30,886 nt of DNA from Collodictyon triciliatum. Lineage: Eukaryota; CRuMs. The notes below the pieces were generated by a model. The model searched no databases. It saw only the letters and a list, made by a program, of their open reading frames with translations, and had not been told where the DNA came from. The stretch is taken from contig JBHJMP010000475.1 of NCBI GenBank assembly GCA_043381765.1, positions 1 to 30,886 of the forward strand, given 5' to 3'. A program made the position numbers and the translations under genes. The first letter of the stretch is position 1; each line of letters opens with the position of its first letter. Positions 1 through 30,886 of this stretch are shown in pieces.

Positions 1-88
1 AAAGAAAAAGAAAAAAGAAAAAGAAAAAAGAAAAAGAAAAAAGAAAAAGAAAAAAGAAAAAGAAAAAAGAAAAAGAAAAAAGAAAAAG

Positions 89-121
<33 letters not shown>

Positions 122-170
122 GAAAAAAGAAAAAAAGAAAAAAGAAAAGAAAAGAAAAAAAGAGAAGAAA
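1..170. repeat. Purine-only low-complexity tract (AAAAAGA-type units)
   Basis: The first 170 bases are almost entirely A and G on the plus strand, built of AAAAAGA, AAAAAAG and AAAAG units. The tract is cut by the window edge. It lies upstream of the methyltransferase gene and has no coding potential. Bases 171-421 between the tract and the start codon are of mixed composition and probably hold the promoter and 5' untranslated region; I see no clear motif there. Confidence 0.9.
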
Positions 171-421
171 AGGAAACTGTGCAGCCAGTTTACCATTTGG
201 ATTGGCAAGCCACTTACTTTCTCGGCGATCCTCCATCCGACACTTGTGCAGGTCTTTGCAGTCAGACAGAATCCGTGTTTCCTTCGAGGAGTGCATGGAA
301 ATGATTCACAACACTTCACACATACACATTCCTGGCCTTCTTATCTCGCTTTCTCTCATGCTCGCTTCGCCTTGTCCGTTCAGCCCCAAACAACCCGCAC
401 ACAAGAGCCTTCGAGCAGGAA

Positions 422-1830
<1,409 letters not shown>

Positions 1831-2259
1831 GAGACATTTTATACCATCATTAGATTTGATTCCCAGGCGCAACCAACTTACATCCACTATTTCTGGCTTG
1901 GTTCTAAACGAGAAAGTCCAACTGTGGTTATGAGGTGCTTAGTTCTTTACCACAGAGCATCCAGAATACTGCCTCAAGTTTATGGGAATTGCTGAGTAAT
2001 CCGTCAGAATAAATACAGGCGTTTTTTTTTCTCTCACTCAACAGCTTTTATTTATCCTGGTTTCGTAGATTTTCTCTTCTTTTTTATTTTTTTTATTTCT
2101 TATTCGATTTTTTTTAATTTTGAACCCAAGGAGACTGATATGTTGATGGTTGAATATTTGTGGACTTGGTTTCAATTATTGAAAGGTCTGCATCATATGA
2201 AAAGAATATGTAAGCTTTTTTTTTTTTTTAAAAAAAAAGAAGTTTGGGCTGGTGTTGTG
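1831..2259. other. Intergenic spacer between convergent genes
   Basis: This spacer holds the 3' ends of the methyltransferase (plus) and the giant lipid-transfer gene (minus). An AATAAA lies at 2008-2013, followed by T-rich runs. A T-run meeting an A-run at 2218-2239 could form a hairpin. I see no gene. Confidence 0.6.
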
Positions 2260-25187
<22,928 letters not shown>

Positions 25188-25740
25188 TGCCGTAAGCCTC
25201 CGTGTTTTGCCCTGCTCATCAAAGACAAAGGTTGTCAGCAAACGAACAAGGCAGGCAGATAGAATGATAACAAGAAGAGAATAACATGGATAAGCTGAGG
25301 CAGTCGTGGACCCATAGCCAATCAATTTACTTTTTATTTTATTTTATTCTATTTTTTTTTACTTTATTTTTGCTGTTTTTGTTTGTTTGTTTGTTGTGTT
25401 CTTTGCTTCGATACGCTTGTTTGATTCTCGCTCAAGAAAAAAAATATGCACAAAGAAAGAGCGGAGAAGAGAACAAACGAAAAGAAACTAGATTACACAC
25501 CGCAGGCACAATGTTCTTCCCTGCTTTGGCTGTATGAGTGGTAAAGTTGAGCAAGATAAGAAAAGAAAGCAATAAAATAGGTTGGAGTGCGAATGATGCT
25601 GAGGAGCAGAAGCAGAAGTTGTGAGTCTCTGGGGCTTTTTCATGTCGCTGCCACAGCTAATATTCTTTTCCCTGCCTTTCTAAACCGAATTGCCAAGATA
25701 TATACTTGTCATCGGCCAGCATAAACATACTCCTTCTTAG
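25188..25740. promoter_or_regulatory. Divergent promoter region between the BLTP1 homologue and the Nudix gene
   Basis: The two start codons face away from each other, 553 bases apart. The part next to the lipid-transfer gene is GC-richer. A T-rich run (25328-25390) with GTTT repeats lies in the middle. I see no convincing TATA box or known operator; the region must hold the 5' ends of both transcripts. Confidence 0.55.
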
Positions 25741-27306
25741 ATGCAGCGACTCTTGTGCGGTGCATTCAACTCGTCGAGTGAGTTTCTGACATACAAACAA
25801 ACACTTGCGAGCAGCACAGGAAGCCCCGATTCGCAAACTAGATAACCACGATGCTTTGCTCAGAACAACATATGTGTATCACATACGTCCAAGTTTCCAC
25901 AGCTGTTCATCGAGCTTGTTTGTATCGCAGGTTTGGTTCCCCTGGTCAGAGTTTTAGGAAGTCATTACATGCTGCTTGGATTAGAGTATCGCAAGAATGA
26001 AAAGAAATTCAGTCTCAACTTCTTTGGTGGCAAGAAGGCAAACCATGAAAAGTGAGCTTTTGAATCATAATCACATCACATCATATCATATCATACTATA
26101 TCATATCATATCATATCATATCATATCATATCATATCATATCATATCATATCATATCATATCATATCATATCATATCATATCATATCATATCATATCATA
26201 TCATATCATATCATATCATATCATATCATATCATATCATATCATATCATATCATATCATATCATATCATATCATATCATATCATATCATATCATATCATA
26301 CTTAAACTTAAACTCGCAATGATTTATGTAGGAATCCTGGAGAGACAGCTTTGAGAGAATTCGAGGAAGAGATCGGAACGAATGCCCAAACACCAATTGT
26401 ATGCTTGACATATGTGACATTTGCAGAAAGAATCAAAATAATAATACTCTTCGGGGCATTGGAATCATGCTACTCTCAGTTTTAGAGAATCGGACTCAGC
26501 CACCCCTCTTCACACATTTAGGTCAGAGCCATAAAATATGCATTAGAATCATCGAAAGGATTTCAGCTCGAAATAGCGAGAGACAAGCACATATACAACT
26601 TCGTCGAAATCGCTCCCCAGCACTGCAAAGAATTCTTATCCCTCCCAGCAGACTACGACAACACGGGCACTCGCATGCGATGTTTGTACTGGATGAAAAT
26701 CATTGATTTGAAAGAGATGGAGGGCATTATGCTTAGCGAGAGATATCTCCATTCCGATTTGAGCATCATAGGGGATGCGATGCAAGGTAATTATCTTTTA
26801 TTTCACACATCTATAAAATGTATTCGACATGATAGTGCATTTTTTTTTGTTTTTGTTTTTGCAGTGATAAAACATGTGTGTGTATTCTATGCCTCGTTTT
26901 TTAAGTGTGCAAATATTCATTCTAGAAATTATGCTCGCACAAAACATTAACTGTCGTCCACATATTGCAATTAACCTTCTTTTTTTTTCCACTGATTGAA
27001 GCAATTCTAGACATTTCTTCTTGTGCTTGTCTCTATGTGTGTCAGATTTAGAAACCTTTCATACTGAACCAACAACCCTGCACTATCTTCCAATCAGGTA
27101 CAAGAATAAGAAAACAGCCACAAACTCCTTCATCAGATGAGGCTTTATCTCCTGATGATGTAACTGCCAGTCTTTCTCATGAACCGAAAAAGCGGAGAGT
27201 GGGATACTTGGTTCGGAGATTGCTTCGGTGCCACGAGTTCTGGTCAAAGTTCCATGGCCTTATGGGTAGAGAACGCACAACAAACCTACGCAGGTTGTGT
27301 CCTTGA
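25741..27306 (+). CDS. Nudix hydrolase, five exons
   Basis: Exons 25741-25777, 25931-26051, 26332-26398, 26522-26786 and 27098-27306 join in phase to 699 nt (232 residues plus stop). It starts MQRLLCGAFNSSSLVPLVRV. The Nudix box spans residues of about 44-66: GGKKANHEK before the splice, then NPGETALREFEEEIG, satisfying G-x5-E-x7-R-E-x2-E-E-x-G with the metal-binding Arg-Glu-x2-Glu-Glu intact. Nudix enzymes cleave nucleoside diphosphates linked to another group using Mg2+; the substrate here is unknown. A helical middle part (IYNFVEIAPQHCKEFLSLPA) and a C-terminal tail with EPKKRRVG, a basic cluster resembling a nuclear import signal, follow. Intron 2 is swollen by a TCATA repeat. Family call strong, substrate open. 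Confidence 0.86.
26081..26300. repeat. (TCATA)n pentanucleotide repeat in Nudix intron 2
   Basis: About 43 near-perfect copies occupy most of the intron 26052-26331. The repeat sits between the two halves of the Nudix box. It reads open in the plus direction as a Ser-Tyr-His-Ile-Ile cycle. Confidence 0.96.
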
Positions 27307-28573
27307 CAGCGTCCCTGACTCACTGCTTCTGTGCAAAATCATCGCTGTCTTCGTCACAATAATATTTAACATGAACGCAAAAATCTCAAGCACTCTGTCA
27401 ATCTAAAAGCTACGGGCTTTTTCCACCTGCAGCTGCTCTTTGGTTCGAGTTCTTGCGTTTTTCATCGTGTTTGGGTTGTTGTCGAATGGATAGGAAGCTA
27501 GTTGTTGCGTGAAGCTGTATTTTTTTCTCTGGTTTTAATGTGGGTGAAATCATAATGTGTGAATGGATGAATGAATGAATGAATGAATGAATGAAACAAA
27601 GCTGGATTTTCATCGGTTTCCACATGTGTTTTGTTTTTGTAAAGGATCGATGCGAGGATAGTAGTAGAATGATGGCAGAGAAAAAAATGTTCATCACTTC
27701 AGAGCTCAAACGAAGCGTGGGATGTGAAGAATATTAAGATTATGTTGGGTGACTATGTTGGTGCTCTGACTTGGATGGTGTTTGATTGATGTTTGCTCGC
27801 ATATCATAATGAGAATAATTCGAAAGACAATAACATGTTCCCACTTCATTTTCCCACTGTTTTGCAGAGTGGGGATACTGAGAATGATGTGGTGATTGGT
27901 GATGGTTTCCTTGTCTTGAAGACGTTTCGCCAAAGAGTGTGTAAACGCTGTGGTTTACTTTTCAGACCTTTTCAAGAAATGAAGTTCGTTGGTTGCGCCT
28001 GTCAGGTCGGTGTATGTCATCGTATTGAAATCAACCTGGAGGTGGGATATCGCAGCGGGTAGACAGAGTATTAGAGATGGGGATGAGAAAATTGATTGCC
28101 AAAGATATAGATTTTGGAAAATGACTAAACGATTCAATTTGACTGGACTTTGGGCCATATCACTGACGTGCGATTAGTTCGTAGCAATATTCACTCACAC
28201 TCACACTCGCACTCACACTCACACTCACACTCACACTCACACTCACACTCACACTCACACTCACACTCACACTCACACTCACACTCACACTCACACTCAC
28301 ACTCACACTCACACACTAACTCAAATAAAAGAGATGAAGAAAGAAACAGAGAAAAAAAGAGCAATAAGATGTCTCCTATTCGATGCAAATTATATGAAGC
28401 TAAATGTACCGAACAGTGCACACTCCCCATTTTGATAGTTACACCTCCATCCAAAGGAGCCTTCATCCACGCCTGCGAATTGGGTACAATTATATATAGT
28501 CGAGGTAATGGAATTTAGTTGCAAAAAGGGCGAGTTTAGTTGCTGTAAAGATGAACAAACTTTAAAGGCTGCA
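27307..28573. other. Intergenic region between convergent Nudix and chromodomain genes
   Basis: It holds a short (GAAT)n run near 27563-27594, the (CACACT)n tract, and modest ORFs on both strands (for example 27793-28062 plus and 27955-28158 minus) with no recognisable motif. These are probably 3' untranslated or spacer sequence. Confidence 0.55.
28193..28316. repeat. (CACACT)n hexanucleotide repeat
   Basis: About 20 copies. It reads His-Ser on the plus strand and Glu-Cys on the minus strand, and is not part of a gene I can support. Confidence 0.95.
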
Positions 28574-30423
28574 TCACACAGAGATGAGACGAGAGGACTC
28601 AAGACTTTCCATGTTGGTCTTGTGGAGTTTCCTGAGTCTATGGTGCAGATTCTCCACACCTGGGTAATGACCAGCTAGGTAAGTATCATTCCTACTTCAA
28701 GTTGGTAGAATTGTGCTAACTTTAAATCTAAAAGTTCAAGGAGTGAACGAATCTGCCGCAAGATTACCCTCAGTCATAGTGCAAAGGGAATGTGACAAGT
28801 TTTTGTTCATTTAATTTCAATCAGATATATATTTTGAACATACACCATCTGACTGAAGGCTTTTCCTGAATTTCACCGCCATATCTTTGCTTCCGAGATT
28901 TCCATGAGGCTCCCATGTATTGTGACTCTCGGGATAATATTTCCACTTGATAAAGTAATGGTGCGATGACTGTATTGATTTATTTTTTTTTATTGTAAGA
29001 TTGGTAAATTTAAATGGTCATTAAAAAGAAAGGGGCGGGTTATTCTATTTCCATTGTTGTGAAGTAGTGCAGGTAATCCTAAAATATCCGCGATGATATT
29101 TAATAAGGATTTCACCTTGACTAGCTTAGCGCCTCGAATCTCCTCGACTTCAAACTCGTCACCCACAGGCGAACCCTTCTGGACATCGGAATAGTTCAAT
29201 AATGGGGTATTCAATTAGTCTTGTTTGTTTGTTTGTTTGTTTGTTTGTTTGTTTGTTTGTTTGTTTGTTTGTTTGTTTGTTTGTTTGTTTGTTTGTTTTA
29301 TTGCTTCTTCACTTCATCTAATGAATTAGTGTGCTCTAAAAGAAAATGAACAAACAGTGGATGGTACAGATTTTGGGGCCTTCTTTTTTCCAGCAGATTC
29401 CGGGGCCTTCTTTTTTCCAGCAACTACTTCCTTGGGGGGATTCTTTGGCTTGGGAGTCTTCTGTACTTTAGCTGCAGACACTTTAGACCTCCTGCATATC
29501 ACAAATGAATTAAGCATCACAAAGTAATAGAGAACTAACGGATTGAATCCCGTCCACTTAGTAAATCCGGAAATCAACCTCCAAATGAAGATACCATTTT
29601 TTGAAGAAAAAAAAGTTGAAGGCAACACTTTTCTGAATATGAATAGAATAGAGCCATTGCAACGGTGATATCACAAACGCACGAAAAATATATGAGCGAT
29701 AGTAGATGGGAAAAATGTATAATTGAGGATATCCGCATTCACGTGAGACTCACGAGCGCAAAGAGGAAGATGGGGGACCGAGAGCCTCCGTAGCGAGTTC
29801 GGCGATTCTGGATGAGGAGCGAGACGGTGTGGCCGGTGTAGTTGGAGTAGCCGGGGTCGGAGTCGTCTGGGGCTGTGATGGAGTAGCAGGAATGCGTGGT
29901 GTGGCCGGAGCCTTTGTCGGTGTTGACGGCACTGAGTTTGGCTGACTGGACGCAGCTCTCTTTGGCTGGACACGAGGTTGTGATGTTGGTTGTGATGTTG
30001 GTTGTGATGTTGGTTGTGATGTTGGTTGTGATGTTGGTTGTGATGACGATTGTGATTGCGTTTGTTTCTGATATGATGGTTACGATTTGATCAGCGTTGT
30101 GTCGTTAATTACACGTATATATGTATATGTATATGTATCATAGCCATTTGATGTTGAATGATAATAAATCATCTTGGAGTTTAAGAAAGGCTCGACTGTC
30201 AAGCAGTTGCTATGTGAACGTACGGGTTTGCGGGAGCGAGCGTGTTGACGCTTTTAAGGAGGCACATAAATGAGATGATTAAATTATATTTTATTATTTT
30301 AGGCAGAAGTCATGAGGGAGGGACATTCGTTTGAGATTATATAGATCATATGAGAAAGTGTAAAATGTTTTGTCAGTGAGATTATAATGAGAAAGGATTA
30401 AAATAAACCATTTTTGCAGCCAT
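28574..30423 (-). CDS. Chromodomain (HP1-like) protein, seven exons
   Basis: Exons 30409-30423, 30224-30250, 29754-30067, 29356-29491, 29116-29178, 28846-28969 and 28574-28659 join in phase to 765 nt (254 residues plus stop). The first 165 residues are disordered: a basic start, five Ser-Gln-Pro-Thr repeats, a Pro/Thr-rich stretch, and a Lys-rich part with two GKKKAP copies. The chromodomain (about residues 171-215) is EFEVEEIRGAKLVK, joined over an intron to HHYFIKWKYYPESHNTWEP. It keeps the cage Trp and Tyr of HP1 (Trp-Lys-x-Tyr); the first cage position is Phe, as in CDY proteins. Chromodomains of this kind bind methylated lysine on histone H3 tails, so a role in chromatin silencing is inferred. 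No chromoshadow domain is seen. The two first small exons are the least certain. Confidence 0.82.
29219..29300. repeat. (TTTG)n repeat in an intron of the chromodomain gene
   Basis: About 20 copies lie in the intron 29179-29355. Confidence 0.95.
29979..30048 (-). repeat. Coding minisatellite: 12-base unit encoding Ser-Gln-Pro-Thr
   Basis: About five copies of a 12-base unit (TCACAACCAACA on the coding strand) lie inside exon 29754-30067. The unit length is a multiple of three, so the frame is kept. It is the only sizeable tandem repeat in the window that falls in supported coding sequence. Confidence 0.88.
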
Positions 30424-30886
30424 TAATGCTTGTTTATTTTGGGGTGTGCTTTGCTCTAGAACAGAAAAAAAAAGCTCTGTTGAATTAATAATATATAAGA
30501 GTGGCTGTTCGATCATGATTCGGAGGGACCACATGTTCGATCCAAGAGGCGAAAGGCAGGGGTTTTTGAAGGCAGCATGAAAAAGAGAGAAAGATCGTGA
30601 GAGATTTCTTGGCGTCTCCAGAGCGCAACAATTGTTTTGGGAGTGACACCAAGTTTTGTTTTACACAAAAACATTCGGCACCGCGTTTGGGACTCTGTCA
30701 TTTGGCTGATCACGAAATCAACACAAAGTCTCGTGGAAACAGCAGCGAGTGTTTTTGTATTTTTTTTTTGTTTTTTTTGTTTTTTTGTTTTTTTGTTTTT
30801 TTGTTTTTTTGTTTTTTTGTTTTTTTGTTTTTTTGTTTTTTTGTTTTTTTGTTTTTTTGTTTTTTGTTTTTGTTTTTTTGTTTTTG
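30424..30886. other. Upstream region of the chromodomain gene ending in (TTTTTTG)n
   Basis: Bases 30424-30757 should hold the promoter and 5' untranslated region. A minus-strand ORF at 30513-30713 starts MTESQTRCRMFLCKTKLG but has no family motif and does not join the gene in phase, so I leave it out. From 30759 to the window end is a (TTTTTTG)n tract, cut by the edge. Confidence 0.6.

Noticed and set aside
25997-26305. Plus ORF with Ser-Tyr-His-Ile-Ile repeats
   Set aside because: It runs from the Nudix exon through the donor into the TCATA repeat; the spliced model restores a perfect Nudix box.
28150-28518. Plus ORF with His-Ser repeats and minus ORF with Glu-Cys repeats
   Set aside because: Product of the CACACT repeat, with no flanking motif or splice pattern.

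Overview
The window is AT-rich nuclear DNA of a eukaryote. Genes are broken into many short exons by GT-AG introns, and the introns and intergenic stretches are loaded with long, nearly pure microsatellites. Three runs of N mark assembly gaps. This mix of short exons, very short to repeat-swollen introns and AT-rich tandem repeats fits a free-living protist. The foraminiferan Reticulomyxa filosa (Rhizaria) is my best guess from genome style alone, and it is an inference, not an identification. There are no bacterial, phage or plasmid features.

Layout. (1) 1-1830, plus strand: a purine-rich tract, then a three-exon gene for a class I SAM-dependent methyltransferase. (2) 1831-2259: a short gap between convergent genes. 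(3) 2260-25187, minus strand: one giant gene of at least 60-70 exons. Long ORFs are absent, so it is easily missed. Exon by exon on the minus strand it reads as a bridge-like lipid transfer protein of the BLTP1/Csf1/Tweek (KIAA1109) family. It has an N-terminal membrane anchor, a chorein-like start, the conserved central blocks and the family C-terminus. (4) 25188-25740: a divergent promoter region. (5) 25741-27306, plus strand: a five-exon Nudix hydrolase gene. (6) 27307-28573: an intergenic stretch between convergent genes. (7) 28574-30423, minus strand: a seven-exon chromodomain (HP1-like) gene. (8) 30424-30886: upstream sequence ending in a (TTTTTTG)n tract.

The spliced models of the three small genes were built by hand, and each totals a multiple of three (1026, 699 and 765 nt). 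For the giant gene nearly all splice phases between 12.1 and 25.2 kb join consistently, giving about 1,870 residues there. The region from 2.3 to 12.1 kb is less complete. The four genes have unrelated jobs (methylation, lipid transport, nucleotide hydrolysis, chromatin reading) and nothing suggests they work together. The notable signals are the hidden giant lipid-transfer gene, the confinement of long pure microsatellites to introns and spacers, and the coexistence of 28-45 nt introns with introns swollen by repeats.
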